From Bacteroidota bacterium (GTDB lineage Bacteria; Bacteroidota; Bacteroidia; AKYH767-A; 2013-40CM-41-45): a stretch of 64,000 nt of DNA. Position numbers and translations under genes: made by a program. The notes under the pieces were generated by a model that saw only the letters and a program-made list of their open reading frames with translations, ran no database searches and was not told the DNA's origin. Shown here piece by piece: positions 31,691 through 41,169 of this stretch. The stretch lies in the NCBI GenBank assembly GCA_016713765.1, contig JADJON010000001.1:806001-870000 (forward strand). The letters run 5' to 3'. The stretch's first letter is position 1. The number at the start of each line of letters is the position of its first letter.

Positions 31691-33988
31691 ATGAACGATC
31701 CGCAACAATTCAAACGACTGCTGCTGCCCGCCCTGCGCGGGCTTCCGCTCATCTTGGTCAGCGTGATCGTAGCGGTGCTGCTGACCTCGCGGTTCCTGCA
31801 CTATGCCGTACCGCGTTACGAAAGCACCGCGCTTCTGAAACTCGATGAGAAGGCGAACGGGGTTTCCGACAACAACCTCTTCAAGGACTTCGACTTCTTC
31901 ACCGCGAACAGCAAGATCGTTACCGAAGAGCAGGTCCTGCAATCACCGGTCCTGATCGAGAAGGCCCTCCGCCTCGTCGATTTCGGCACTTCGTACTACC
32001 GCATCGGTGACATCCGCAAGAGCGAACTTTATCGACAGGCACCGTTTTTCGTGCAGTGCAGCCTGCGCGACAGCAGTCTGCTCGACCATCGCATTTCCGT
32101 ACAGGTATTGGACAGCACCCGATATCTGATGAGCTATAATCTGGCGATGAAGACCGTGAAGGACTCCGGCCGCTTCGATGCGCCCTTGTTTCTTCCGGCC
32201 GGCGTATTTGTCCTGCGTTTGAATCATGCGCTGATGAAAGCGCAGCCGGGTCTGCAACTGGTCGATGACTACGAAGTCGTCATGCACTCGGATCAGGCAC
32301 TGATCGCGCAGGAGATCCTTCCGCGCTTGGATGTGAAGTCATTCGATAAGGAAGTCCCGATCATGCGCATCACCTATTCTTCGGAAGTTCCGCAGAAGGC
32401 CGCTGATTTTTCCAACGCGCTGGCCCAGGCATATGTGCGCGATTACGTCGAGAGCAAGACGGAAGCCGCTTCGAAAACGGTGCAGTTCATCGACGAGCGA
32501 CTGGACCGCATCGGAAAGGAACTTCGTTCTTCCGAACAGCGCCTGGAATCGTTTCGCCTGCGCAACCGGATCGTCAATACCCGGCAGGAGACCGAAACCG
32601 GCTTGCGGAAGCTCTCGGATCTCCAAGTGCAGCTTACGAACCTCGACATGCAGGAAACCGGCCTGAACCAACTGGCGGAAGCCGTCGGCAACCGGAAGGA
32701 CATGAACACGATCGGACCGGCCTTCGAGTCGTTCCAGGACCCGTTGTTTACCGAGATGATCAAGAACCTGAAGAGCTATCAGCAGGAGCGGAGAGAGTTG
32801 CTTACGCGCTATACGCGCGACCATGAAAAAGTGAAGCTGGTAGAAGAGAAGATCGACGATGTCAACACTTACCTGCGCGAAGCGATCTCCAATGCCCGGA
32901 AGAACATCGGCCTGCGCAGGAACGAACTTACCACGGCGGTCGAAGAGGCCGATCATGCCTTCGACGACCTTCCGACCAAAGAAAAGAACATGGTGAACCT
33001 GGAACGCGATTTCCAGCTCAACCAGAAAGTATATCAATTCCTCCTCGAGAAGCGGACCGAAGCGTCGATCGCCGAAGCGGCCACGATTTCCTTTCACCGG
33101 GTCATCCAGAACGCTCCTGTTCCGGCATCGCCGGTGTTTCCTCGTCGCGGATTCCTGATCGCTCTGGCCGCCATGACCGGATTCCTTGTTTCGCTTACCT
33201 TCCTCTATGCGCGACGGTATTTCCGCGGCGTGTTGGAGGATAAGTCGACCGTAGAACGCCTGAGCGGCATTCCGGTTGCGGGCATCTTGCACGAGCAAAA
33301 CGATAGCCGGGCGATCGGCCGTGACTTCAGTACGCTGGCCGGCCAGCTGACGCTGACGGGCGCCTTGCGGTTTCCGGCGTTGGTGTGCATCACCTCGACT
33401 TTGCGCGAGGAAGGAAAGAGTTATTCAGCCAACGGCCTTGCGGCTGCGTTCGCCCGTACCGGACGACGCGTATTGTTGGTAGACCTCGACCTTCGCAGCG
33501 AATTTACAGTCGATGTTCCGGTCGGTATTACCGAAGTCGTCGAACGCGGACTTGATCCGGCTGATATTATGAGCCAGCATCCGGCCGGTTACTGGTTCCT
33601 GTCGGCCGGAAACAAATCGGAAGATCCGGTTGCCTTGATGCAACGCCCCGAACTGACCGGTTTATTCGATAAGCTGAAGTCGCAGTTCGATCTCGTGATC
33701 GTCGACACTCCCGCCACTGCATTCGTATTGGATGCGGTGCCGGTGCTCAAGCGGGCCGATCTCTGCCTCTATATGTTGCGTGCCGGTCTGACACCCGTTC
33801 ATCAGCTTCCGTTCGCCGAACAGTTGGCCGTTAACTATGACCTGCAGAACGTACGCTTCGTCCTGAACGGTATGCCGCCGGTGGTCAATTACAGCGGAGA
33901 CTTTACCGGAAGCCGTTTCCGCTACGGTGTCCGCCTGGAGGGGCGGTTTGCCAAGCTTCGTCATTACCTGCGTGCCTACGTTTCATGA
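31691..33988 (+). CDS. Polysaccharide co-polymerase / tyrosine autokinase (Wzc-like)
   Basis: The 765-residue protein has an N-terminal Wzz domain flanked by membrane helices near residues 15-33 and 480-500, a long periplasmic coiled-coil part (about 250-450) and a cytoplasmic BY-kinase domain with Walker A-like STLREEGKS (Lys576), Walker A' LLVDLDLR and VIVDTPAT. It would control chain length and couple polymerisation to the Wza-like pore. The C-terminal tail has only scattered tyrosines (about five in the last 35 residues) and no dense cluster, so autophosphorylation may be weak. Its stop overlaps the start of the flippase gene by 4 bp. Confidence 0.92.
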   Translation: MNDPQQFKRLLLPALRGLPLILVSVIVAVLLTSRFLHYAVPRYESTALLKLDEKANGVSDNNLFKDFDFFTANSKIVTEEQVLQSPVLIEKALRLVDFGTSYYRIGDIRKSELYRQAPFFVQCSLRDSSLLDHRISVQVLDSTRYLMSYNLAMKTVKDSGRFDAPLFLPAGVFVLRLNHALMKAQPGLQLVDDYEVVMHSDQALIAQEILPRLDVKSFDKEVPIMRITYSSEVPQKAADFSNALAQAYVRDYVESKTEAASKTVQFIDERLDRIGKELRSSEQRLESFRLRNRIVNTRQETETGLRKLSDLQVQLTNLDMQETGLNQLAEAVGNRKDMNTIGPAFESFQDPLFTEMIKNLKSYQQERRELLTRYTRDHEKVKLVEEKIDDVNTYLREAISNARKNIGLRRNELTTAVEEADHAFDDLPTKEKNMVNLERDFQLNQKVYQFLLEKRTEASIAEAATISFHRVIQNAPVPASPVFPRRGFLIALAAMTGFLVSLTFLYARRYFRGVLEDKSTVERLSGIPVAGILHEQNDSRAIGRDFSTLAGQLTLTGALRFPALVCITSTLREEGKSYSANGLAAAFARTGRRVLLVDLDLRSEFTVDVPVGITEVVERGLDPADIMSQHPAGYWFLSAGNKSEDPVALMQRPELTGLFDKLKSQFDLVIVDTPATAFVLDAVPVLKRADLCLYMLRAGLTPVHQLPFAEQLAVNYDLQNVRFVLNGMPPVVNYSGDFTGSRFRYGVRLEGRFAKLRHYLRAYVS

Positions 33989-35259
33989 AACGACTGCTGA
34001 ATATCTATCATAACAATCGCCAGGCACCGGTTGCTTTGCTGGACCAGGCTTTGGTCAGCGGAGCCAATTTCGTGACGGGCGTGCTGCTTGCGCGATTCCT
34101 CGGCTTGAAGGAATACGGAGTCTTCGCGATGGCCTGGCTGGTAGTCTTGTTCTTCGGAAGCATTCAGCAGTCCTTTATCATCGCTCCCTTGCAGACCTTG
34201 CTTCCCAAGCGAGAGCAAGAGGAACGTGCAAGCCTGCGGACGTCCTTGTTCCTGATCCAGTTGTGCATGGGCTTGTTGTCAATGCTCCTGACCTGGGGTT
34301 TCTGCCATCTGTCGAAGACCTTGTTTCTCGATCAGACTCCGCTCGGAGCGCTCACGCTTGTATTGCCGATCACCGTCTTTACCTTTCTGATGAACGAGTA
34401 TTTCCGAAAGCTGTTCTTTTCGGAAGGAAGGCAGACGACCGCGCTTATCCTCGACCTGATCTCCTACGGTACGCAGATCCTTGGACTCTTGTTGGTTGCG
34501 TCGGCGGGAGAATTGGACCTTCGTCGCGCGCTCATCATCATCGCCAGTTCCAATAGCATTTCGACGGCGTACGGATTGATGCGTTCACACGGTCTGTCAG
34601 CGGATTTTCGTCATTTCATCCGGCATCTGAAAGAAGTCAGTTCCTATTCCGGCTGGCTGATCGGCACTTCGTTGTTGCAATGGTGTTCGGGGAATTTCTT
34701 CATCATCACGGCGGGCGGCTTATTGGGGCCGGCTCCGGTAGGAGCGATCCGGATGGCGCAGAACGTGGTCGGGGTGTTGAACATCCTGTTTCTGGCCATG
34801 GAGAATTTCATACCGTCGAACGCGGCACGGATCTATCAGCAGCAAGGACTTCGTTACCTCTATACCTACTTGCGGCAGGTGATGTTCCTGGCCGGCGCGG
34901 CTACCCTGGCGGCTTTGAGTCTGATCATGGTTTTCGCCCGGGAGATCATCGGCATGTTGTACGGAGCGGGATTCGAGCAGTATGATGACGTCTTGTTCGG
35001 TTTCTCGATTTTATACGTATTCGTCTTCACCGGGCTGCCGTTGCGCTACTTCATCCGGACCATTGAGAAGAATCGGGACATCTTTGTTTCGTACGTCCTC
35101 AGTGCCGGGACGAGTCTGTTGCTGGCGGGACCGATCGTCAGTTCCTTCGGTATTGCCGGCGTCATTGCCGGTCTGGTCATCGCACAGGTGATCGTCCAAC
35201 TCTGGTTCCTGTATTCCCTTCGTCCTGAAATTTCAAGTTTATGGAAATCATCCACCTGA
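33985..35259 (+). CDS. Polysaccharide flippase (Wzx-like)
   Basis: The 424-residue protein is almost entirely membrane helices, about 12, with the MOP-superfamily N-terminus LLDQALVSGANFVTGVLLARFLGLKEYG (residues 15-42, quoted in part) that is typical of oligosaccharide flippases. It would move undecaprenyl-linked repeat units to the periplasmic face. It overlaps wzc by 4 bp upstream and the GT4 gene by 19 bp downstream, which implies translational coupling in one operon. Confidence 0.9.
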   Translation: MKRLLNIYHNNRQAPVALLDQALVSGANFVTGVLLARFLGLKEYGVFAMAWLVVLFFGSIQQSFIIAPLQTLLPKREQEERASLRTSLFLIQLCMGLLSMLLTWGFCHLSKTLFLDQTPLGALTLVLPITVFTFLMNEYFRKLFFSEGRQTTALILDLISYGTQILGLLLVASAGELDLRRALIIIASSNSISTAYGLMRSHGLSADFRHFIRHLKEVSSYSGWLIGTSLLQWCSGNFFIITAGGLLGPAPVGAIRMAQNVVGVLNILFLAMENFIPSNAARIYQQQGLRYLYTYLRQVMFLAGAATLAALSLIMVFAREIIGMLYGAGFEQYDDVLFGFSILYVFVFTGLPLRYFIRTIEKNRDIFVSYVLSAGTSLLLAGPIVSSFGIAGVIAGLVIAQVIVQLWFLYSLRPEISSLWKSST

Positions 35260-36359
35260 TCCTCGGAAAAGCCAACCCTGATCGCATGAATGGCGTCAAC
35301 CGCGCTGTTCATCATCTCGCCACAAGTCAGGCGCAGAACGGACTGCGTGTTAGCGTCTGGGGAATTACGCCGACACCAGAATCCGCTTATCCGGACGGCC
35401 GGCAGTATGCGACCCGGCTATTTCGTTCGCGAAAGAACAAGCTGGGGTTGGATCACGCGCTCTCCAAAGCGTTACAGGAAGTCCATCCCGGAACGGTCTT
35501 CCATTTTCACGGCGGATTCATTCCAGAGTATTTCCATGCAGCCCGGTTGTTGACACGGAAAGGTGTCCCGTACATTTTCACGCCGCATGGCAGTTACAAC
35601 ACGGTCGCGTTGCGGAAGAGTGCCTGGATGAAGAAATGCTACTTTCCCCTGTTTGAGCGCTTCGTGCTGAATCATGCCCGCGCTATTCATTTGCTGGGAC
35701 ACAGCGAAGAACTCGCCATGCAGCAGTTGAATACCAAAGCCCGGCACCACGTTGTACCCAACGGCCAGGACCAAGCGGAGCTGCAACATCATCATCGTGA
35801 ACTGCCGAGGACCCAATCTCCCGTCTTCGGATTTTGTGGACGGATTGATGCATACACCAAAGGGCTTGATACGCTGGTTTCAGCATTTTCTGACTATGCT
35901 GCCGCCGGCAACCCGGGTGAATGCTGGATCATCGGCGACGGACCCGATCGAATCAAACTGGAACAGCAGGTGCGTCGCCTCAATTTGCAGGACCGGATCG
36001 TCTTCTTTGGTGCCCTGTATGGCGAAGAGAAACTGAACCGGATCGCGAACATGGACGTATTCCTCCATCCTTCGCGCAACGAGGGTTTACCGACGGCAGT
36101 CCTCGAGGCCAGTGGCCTGGGCGTCCCTTGCATTGTGAGCGAAGAAACGAACGTCGGTTCAGTGGTTCGCCGGTTCAATGCCGGTATCGTTTTGGAAAAG
36201 AACAACGTACAAAGCCTGAAAGAATCCCTGGTGCGATTCCGTTATGAATCGAACCGTTTTTCACTTTCTCCGTTGAAGGAGAATGCCAAACGCATGGTAG
36301 AGGAGGAGTTTGACTGGCGGATCATCGCCCATCGGCTCCAGGCTCTCTACCTGTCCTGA
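35241..36359 (+). CDS. Glycosyltransferase family 4
   Basis: The 372-residue protein is a GT-B fold glycosyltransferase. GVNRAVHHLATSQAQNG is the glycine-rich N-terminal acceptor region, YIFTPHGSYN and FGFCGRIDAYTKGLDTLV lead into the donor domain, and EGLPTAVLEASGLGVPCIVS holds the conserved Glu pair that binds the nucleotide-sugar. It would extend the lipid-linked repeat unit in the cytoplasm. The sugar is not predictable. It begins inside the 3' end of the flippase gene and ends 2 bp before the polymerase gene. Confidence 0.93.
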   Translation: MEIIHLILGKANPDRMNGVNRAVHHLATSQAQNGLRVSVWGITPTPESAYPDGRQYATRLFRSRKNKLGLDHALSKALQEVHPGTVFHFHGGFIPEYFHAARLLTRKGVPYIFTPHGSYNTVALRKSAWMKKCYFPLFERFVLNHARAIHLLGHSEELAMQQLNTKARHHVVPNGQDQAELQHHHRELPRTQSPVFGFCGRIDAYTKGLDTLVSAFSDYAAAGNPGECWIIGDGPDRIKLEQQVRRLNLQDRIVFFGALYGEEKLNRIANMDVFLHPSRNEGLPTAVLEASGLGVPCIVSEETNVGSVVRRFNAGIVLEKNNVQSLKESLVRFRYESNRFSLSPLKENAKRMVEEEFDWRIIAHRLQALYLS

Positions 36360-36361
36360 GC

Positions 36362-37645
36362 ATGTTGGACGACCGTTACATCCGAATCCTGACCCGGTGG
36401 CTGGTCGTGATCCTCTTCCTGAAGATCGCCGGCTACTTTACGCTTTCGGAAAATGTCGCGGTTACCAGGGTCTTGAAAATCATCCTGCGAACCGGCATGA
36501 CCGTGGCCATTATCCTGGTATACCGGGATCTGCGCAGCCGGGGTGCGTTCGCGATACGGGAATTCGGAAATCTTATCGTTCCGGTGCTTTACGGCGCTTA
36601 TCTTTTTCTTGGTTTTCTTTCGCTTTTCTGGAGTTCCGACCCTGGATACTCGGCGCTGCAACTGGGAATGATTGTCGAGAGTTTCGTCTTCGCGTATTAC
36701 TTCGTCCTGGTCTATCGGCTGGTGTTGCATTACCGTCCCGACGCGTCGCTGCGCGTGAGTCATTTGCTTTCCAGATCCACCGGAGTCATACTCCTGGTCT
36801 TTCTGCTGGGCATCATTTTCCTTCCGGAGAAGTTCTATCGATTGACCCATGGCGGCGAAGAGGCGCGATTGGGTGGTTATCTGATGAATCCCAATGAACT
36901 CGGTATGCTGAGCGTGGTCGGTGCCGGCATGTGCTGCCTGGAGCTCTTGAAAGGAGCGAAGAAAGGGTGGCCGATTTTTTTCCTCTTAGTCACGATCACC
37001 GCGCTTGTCCTGACGGGTTCACGTTCCTCACTGATCGGATTCACCTTGGTATTGCTTTATTTCGTGAACAAGAGCAGTAACCGCAAAGTGAAGCTTGCGA
37101 CCGTGGTGACCATGATTGCCGCTTTTCCGCTGGCGTTATCCACCATCATCTTCAAGGGAGGCGATGTGGAGGAAGTGATGAACATGACCGGTCGGATTCC
37201 GTTCTGGACAGCCTTGCTGACAGAAGGCTTACCCAAGGAACCCTTACTGGGTTTCGGCTTCATGCGTATCGCGTATGAGGATTATTTCCAAAGTGTCCAC
37301 ACCTATGCCGGCCAGATGACGCACAACACCTTTATCCAGGTGGTCATGAACCTCGGCCTGGTAGGGCTCGCGCTGGTGTTGATCCAGGTCGCGGTGACGA
37401 TCGTTGCCTTTGTTCGGAACAAGGACGAGGACTTTCGACGATTCTTCGTGGCTTTGTTCATCCCGATCATCATCAATTCCTTCACGGAGTTCGGCATCTT
37501 CGGCGAGACGAACTACGGCATTCTGTTTTACCAGTTGCTGCTCTTTTTTCTCGCGGTGCGCGTCTCGACGCGACCGACCTTCAAAGAGCAAGTGCTGAGC
37601 AGGGCAATGCAGCGACCGCGACCGCGATATCATTCGGTTTCCTGA
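36362..37645 (+). CDS. O-antigen polymerase/ligase family protein (Wzy-like)
   Basis: The 427-residue protein has about 10-12 membrane helices and the Wzy_C signature: LTGSRSSLIGFTLVLLYF, then a large periplasmic loop with GRIPFWTALL and MTHNTFIQVVMNLGLVG, where the His and Asn are conserved in WaaL/Wzy enzymes. As the only such protein in the locus it is probably the repeat-unit polymerase. It is the last gene of the operon that starts at 30461; a terminator follows 33 bp later. Confidence 0.9.
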   Translation: MLDDRYIRILTRWLVVILFLKIAGYFTLSENVAVTRVLKIILRTGMTVAIILVYRDLRSRGAFAIREFGNLIVPVLYGAYLFLGFLSLFWSSDPGYSALQLGMIVESFVFAYYFVLVYRLVLHYRPDASLRVSHLLSRSTGVILLVFLLGIIFLPEKFYRLTHGGEEARLGGYLMNPNELGMLSVVGAGMCCLELLKGAKKGWPIFFLLVTITALVLTGSRSSLIGFTLVLLYFVNKSSNRKVKLATVVTMIAAFPLALSTIIFKGGDVEEVMNMTGRIPFWTALLTEGLPKEPLLGFGFMRIAYEDYFQSVHTYAGQMTHNTFIQVVMNLGLVGLALVLIQVAVTIVAFVRNKDEDFRRFFVALFIPIIINSFTEFGIFGETNYGILFYQLLLFFLAVRVSTRPTFKEQVLSRAMQRPRPRYHSVS

Positions 37646-37678
37646 TTTTGGAATACCGTTCCTTTTTTTGAACGATCC

Positions 37679-37700
37679 GGGGCCTTGAGGCCCTTTTTTT
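37679..37700 (+). terminator. Intrinsic terminator after the Wzy-like gene
   Basis: GGGCC and GGCCC pair around a TTGA loop and are followed by seven T residues. It ends the first polysaccharide operon and separates it from the 881-residue fusion gene. Confidence 0.8.
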
Positions 37701-37736
37701 ATTGAAATTCTTGCTGAATTCGGGGGTTCTCTTTGA

Positions 37737-37752
37737 TGGCATGATTTGGGCC
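37737..37752 (+). promoter_or_regulatory. Sigma-54-like promoter of the fusion-kinase operon
   Basis: TGGCATGATTTGGGCC keeps GG and GC 12 bp apart, with mismatches at four other consensus positions. The following GCGCGCG and TCAAAT words match those after the site at 30418. The start codon at 37779 is 26 bp past the box. Confidence 0.42.
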
Positions 37753-37778
37753 TCGTGCGCGCGCTCAAATAGCCCAAT

Positions 37779-40424
37779 ATGTTTCATTCCCTTGATCTTC
37801 CTGTTTTCCTGCAGCTCTTCACGTCCGGCGATGTGGACCTGTTCACTCCCGGCAATCGCGAATCGGGCTTGCCCGTCGCGCCATCGCAGGAGAACACTTC
37901 CCGTCGTCGCCTCGCCATCCTGCGTGATGACGCGGAAACGTCCGCTGTCAGCACCTGGGCTGATTTCATTCTGCATCTTCACGGTTCGTCCCGTTCACTG
38001 AACGGCTATACGGCCACCACGTTTTGTTGCGTGAACAATCCTGACGGTTCCATCCGCTGGATGTATCCGGAGGGCACGCGGCATCCCAATTTCTTACGTT
38101 TATATAATTCCGGTTCGCTGAAGGCGCAGGCTTATCGCGCGATCGTTCGCGGCGCTTTTTTCCTTGGACAAGGAAAGCGCGTCGCGGATCGCCGGATTAC
38201 GATTTACGCAAGACACGAAACACACCTTGAACGCATCTTGTCGGCGCTTTCGGTGGATGGGTATTCCATCTTCACCGGAACAGTGGGAGAGAACAGAAAG
38301 TGCGTGGTGGAGGTTCACCGATCCGGTCGGAGGACCCACTTTGTGAAGATCCCGCTGAACCGTAATTCAGCTCAGTTGCTGGAGAATGAGAACCGGACGT
38401 TGGCCTACCTGGGCCGCGCCGGTTTTCGTTCCCTGCAGATCCCGCAGAGCGCCTGCCATTCCAGCGGCGCGATCTTTCTCAGTGATGTCAAACCGGCCCG
38501 CGTGAAGCGCAGCCGTCGATTCTCTTCGCTTCATGCGAAAGCATTGTGCGAATTGTACCAACGCTACCTGACCGTCGATCAACTCGGTGAATCCGACTTC
38601 TTTGAACGGGTCATGCAGAACCTGTATCTGCTGCGGCAGCGATCCTCGCGTTTGCAGCAACGCGGCATGCAGCCGTTGTTCCGGAAGTTGGAGCAGCTCT
38701 TCCGCAGCATCGATCCCACACAGCGTGTTCACCTGGCGGCGAGCCACGGTGATTTCACGCCCTGGAACACGTTTGTTTCGGAGGAGCGCGTGCATGCGTA
38801 CGACTGGGAGTTGTCGCGTCGCGATGCACCGTTGCTTTCCGACCTGTTTCACTATGTCATCCAGGGCGAAGTGATGCAGCACCGCAGCGGCTATGGTAAG
38901 ATCCGGGAAGAACTGGAGCGCGCTCTCTCGTTACCGGAGGTCGCCGATCTTTGTCAGAAGTTCCGGATCGATCCGATGCTGCATTACCGGCTGTATCTCC
39001 TGTCCAATGTAAGCTACTACCTCAACCTGTATGTGACCCAGGAGCAACTGCACCCGCAGGCGCGCTGGGTCATGGATGCCTGGGAGCAAGCCATCACCGA
39101 GCTGTTGCCTGCCGATGTTGCGCGCAGCCGTCGGGAAGAGTTCCTGGAACAGTTCTTCGAACGCTACAAGCAGGCACCGTACGCCGCGCTCAAATTCATC
39201 CACGGCTCGGTGGAAGCCATGGGGCCGTTCACCGATCTGGATCTGGTCGTTACGCCGGAGTTCCGCGATACGGTGATCGAAGACGCGCGCCGGCATCCGT
39301 CGGTGTTCAAATCGCGTGTACACCGGAAATCGTTCATGACGACCCTCGAGCTGTATTTCCGGGACCAGTCGTACCTCAGCATCGACCTGCTGACCGACTT
39401 CCACCGCAAGGACGTTGCCTATCTTGATCCGACCCGTTTGTTGCGTAGTGCTACACCCGGGCGTTCCCATGTCCGGATGCCGGATGAGCGTTTTGGGTTC
39501 GAGTATACCTGGCTCTTCAACCTGTTGAACGGAAGCAGTCTGCCAAAGCGTTATCGTACCTATTATCAGTCGTTGACGGCCGAGGAGCGCGAGCGTATCC
39601 TGTCGCATATCAATTCTTCTTTTGGTTTCGAAGCGGTATCGCTGGAGGAATTCTATGACTATTCCGCATACCGTCGTCAACAGGTTGTCCGGAAACTGAA
39701 GAAGTCTTCGACCAATTCCATTGTTTCCCGCTGGATCCGTTCGGTATCCTATACCGCGGATACCGTTCGATCCCTCTTCGAGCGCCGCGGGATGATGATC
39801 ACCCTGACCGGTGTAGATGGCGCGGGCAAATCCACGATCATCGACGAATTGAAGCAATTGTTGAGTGAGAAGTTTCGACGGAAGGTCGTGGTGTTGCGTC
39901 ATCGTCCTTCGCTGCTGCCCATCCTGAGCGCCTGGAAACATGGTAAGCACCATGCGGAGGCGATCGCGGGAGCGCGCGGTCCGCGTGGCGGCAGCAACCG
40001 GGGTAAGCTCTCTTCACTCGCGCGATTCCTCTACTACTATTCCGATTATCTCCTGGGTCAGTTTGTGGTCTATGCGCGCTATCAGTTGCGCGGGTACACC
40101 GTGTTGTACGATCGCTATTATTTCGACTTCATCGTTGATGCGCGTCGTTCGAATATCAGCCTGAGCGAAGGCTTCACCCGTTCATTGTACCGATTGGTGC
40201 GTAAGCCGGACCTCAACATCCTGTTATATGCGCCGGTGGACGATATCCTCCGCCGCAAGCAGGAACTGGATGCAGATACGATTCAGGAGCTGACGGACGG
40301 TTACCTCCGATTGTTTGATCGGTTGTCAGGCTCTTCGACGCGATCGGTTTACCTGCCGCTCGAGAATACCGATAAGGAACGCACGCTGCGGGTCATCGAA
40401 AGCGCGATCGTTAAAGCTGCCTGA
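37779..40424 (+). CDS. Fusion of APH-like kinase, nucleotidyltransferase and thymidylate-kinase-like domains
   Basis: The 881-residue protein joins three catalytic-looking parts. Residues about 140-440 resemble aminoglycoside phosphotransferase/choline kinase: HGDFTPWN at 323-330 (Asp base and Asn) and AYDWE with Asp342. Residues about 460-600 resemble a pol-beta-type nucleotidyltransferase: HGSVEAMGPFTDLDLVV with Gly476, Ser477 and metal-binding Asp486/Asp488. Residues about 670-881 are a P-loop kinase of the thymidylate kinase type: TGVDGAGKST (678-687) and YDRYYFD with Asp778. The first 130 residues match nothing I know. All key residues are present. It heads a second operon in the polysaccharide locus (acyltransferase gene 3 bp downstream), so I infer a role in activating or attaching a phosphorylated substituent; the substrate is unknown. 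Confidence 0.85.
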   Translation: MFHSLDLPVFLQLFTSGDVDLFTPGNRESGLPVAPSQENTSRRRLAILRDDAETSAVSTWADFILHLHGSSRSLNGYTATTFCCVNNPDGSIRWMYPEGTRHPNFLRLYNSGSLKAQAYRAIVRGAFFLGQGKRVADRRITIYARHETHLERILSALSVDGYSIFTGTVGENRKCVVEVHRSGRRTHFVKIPLNRNSAQLLENENRTLAYLGRAGFRSLQIPQSACHSSGAIFLSDVKPARVKRSRRFSSLHAKALCELYQRYLTVDQLGESDFFERVMQNLYLLRQRSSRLQQRGMQPLFRKLEQLFRSIDPTQRVHLAASHGDFTPWNTFVSEERVHAYDWELSRRDAPLLSDLFHYVIQGEVMQHRSGYGKIREELERALSLPEVADLCQKFRIDPMLHYRLYLLSNVSYYLNLYVTQEQLHPQARWVMDAWEQAITELLPADVARSRREEFLEQFFERYKQAPYAALKFIHGSVEAMGPFTDLDLVVTPEFRDTVIEDARRHPSVFKSRVHRKSFMTTLELYFRDQSYLSIDLLTDFHRKDVAYLDPTRLLRSATPGRSHVRMPDERFGFEYTWLFNLLNGSSLPKRYRTYYQSLTAEERERILSHINSSFGFEAVSLEEFYDYSAYRRQQVVRKLKKSSTNSIVSRWIRSVSYTADTVRSLFERRGMMITLTGVDGAGKSTIIDELKQLLSEKFRRKVVVLRHRPSLLPILSAWKHGKHHAEAIAGARGPRGGSNRGKLSSLARFLYYYSDYLLGQFVVYARYQLRGYTVLYDRYYFDFIVDARRSNISLSEGFTRSLYRLVRKPDLNILLYAPVDDILRRKQELDADTIQELTDGYLRLFDRLSGSSTRSVYLPLENTDKERTLRVIESAIVKAA

Positions 40425-40427
40425 TCC

Positions 40428-41153
40428 ATGAAGATCCTGTTGGAGCAAATCATCCGGCTTCGCAATCCGCATTTCCGGTTCGACGAATCGGTGACCAGCC
40501 GCCTGTTGTTAGCCTTCGCCTGGTCGTATGGCCGCAGCTACCTGCGTGGTCTGCGTCTGTTGCTGTTGGCAAAAATGCCGCGGCATGTACTGCTTGGACG
40601 CGGTGTCGGGTTTTTCAATTCGCCGAACATCCGACTTGGACGTTGGGTAAAGCTTGGCGACCATGTTCAACTGAGCGCAGCCGGCACCGGGGAACTGGTC
40701 ATCGGCGACCATAGCGGCATCGGAGCCTTCAGTCGGGTGGTGATCGCCACCTCGTTCAATCAACTCGGATCACACATCCGGATCGGTAAGAATGTGGGCA
40801 TCGGTGAATTCGCGTACCTCGGCGGCGGCGGCGGGTTGGAGATCGGCGACGATTGCATCGTCGGACAGTATTTCAGTTGTCACCCGGAAAATCATATCAC
40901 CGTTGACCCCAATCGGCCGATTCGCATGCAAGGCGTTACACGCAAAGGCATTCGCGTCGGCAAGGATTGCTGGATCGGCTCCAAGGTCACCATACTGGAC
41001 GGTGTAGAGATCGGTGACCATTGTGTTATCGCCGCAGGCGCGGTGGTTACGCGTTCCATGCCGTCCGGTTCCGTCATCGCCGGTGTTCCTGCACGTGTCA
41101 TTCGTTCACGCAGCGCGGACGAGCCGGTTACTTATCAACATCGCGCATCCTGA
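40428..41153 (+). CDS. Hexapeptide-repeat acyltransferase
   Basis: The 241-residue protein has a left-handed beta-helix made of imperfect hexapeptide repeats (LGRWVKLGDHVQLSAAG, IGKNVGIGEFAYLGGGG, VGKDCWIGSKVTILDGVEIG) and ends with VITAGAVV-like AAGAVVTRSMPSGSVIAGVP, the classical acetyltransferase C-terminus. The His in GQYFSCHPENH may be catalytic. It would O- or N-acetylate a sugar of the repeat unit in the cytoplasm, using acetyl-CoA. It follows the fusion gene by 3 bp and precedes the tandem glycosyltransferase gene by 16 bp. Confidence 0.9.
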   Translation: MKILLEQIIRLRNPHFRFDESVTSRLLLAFAWSYGRSYLRGLRLLLLAKMPRHVLLGRGVGFFNSPNIRLGRWVKLGDHVQLSAAGTGELVIGDHSGIGAFSRVVIATSFNQLGSHIRIGKNVGIGEFAYLGGGGGLEIGDDCIVGQYFSCHPENHITVDPNRPIRMQGVTRKGIRVGKDCWIGSKVTILDGVEIGDHCVIAAGAVVTRSMPSGSVIAGVPARVIRSRSADEPVTYQHRAS

Positions 41154-41169
41154 TTCATTATTACCGCCC

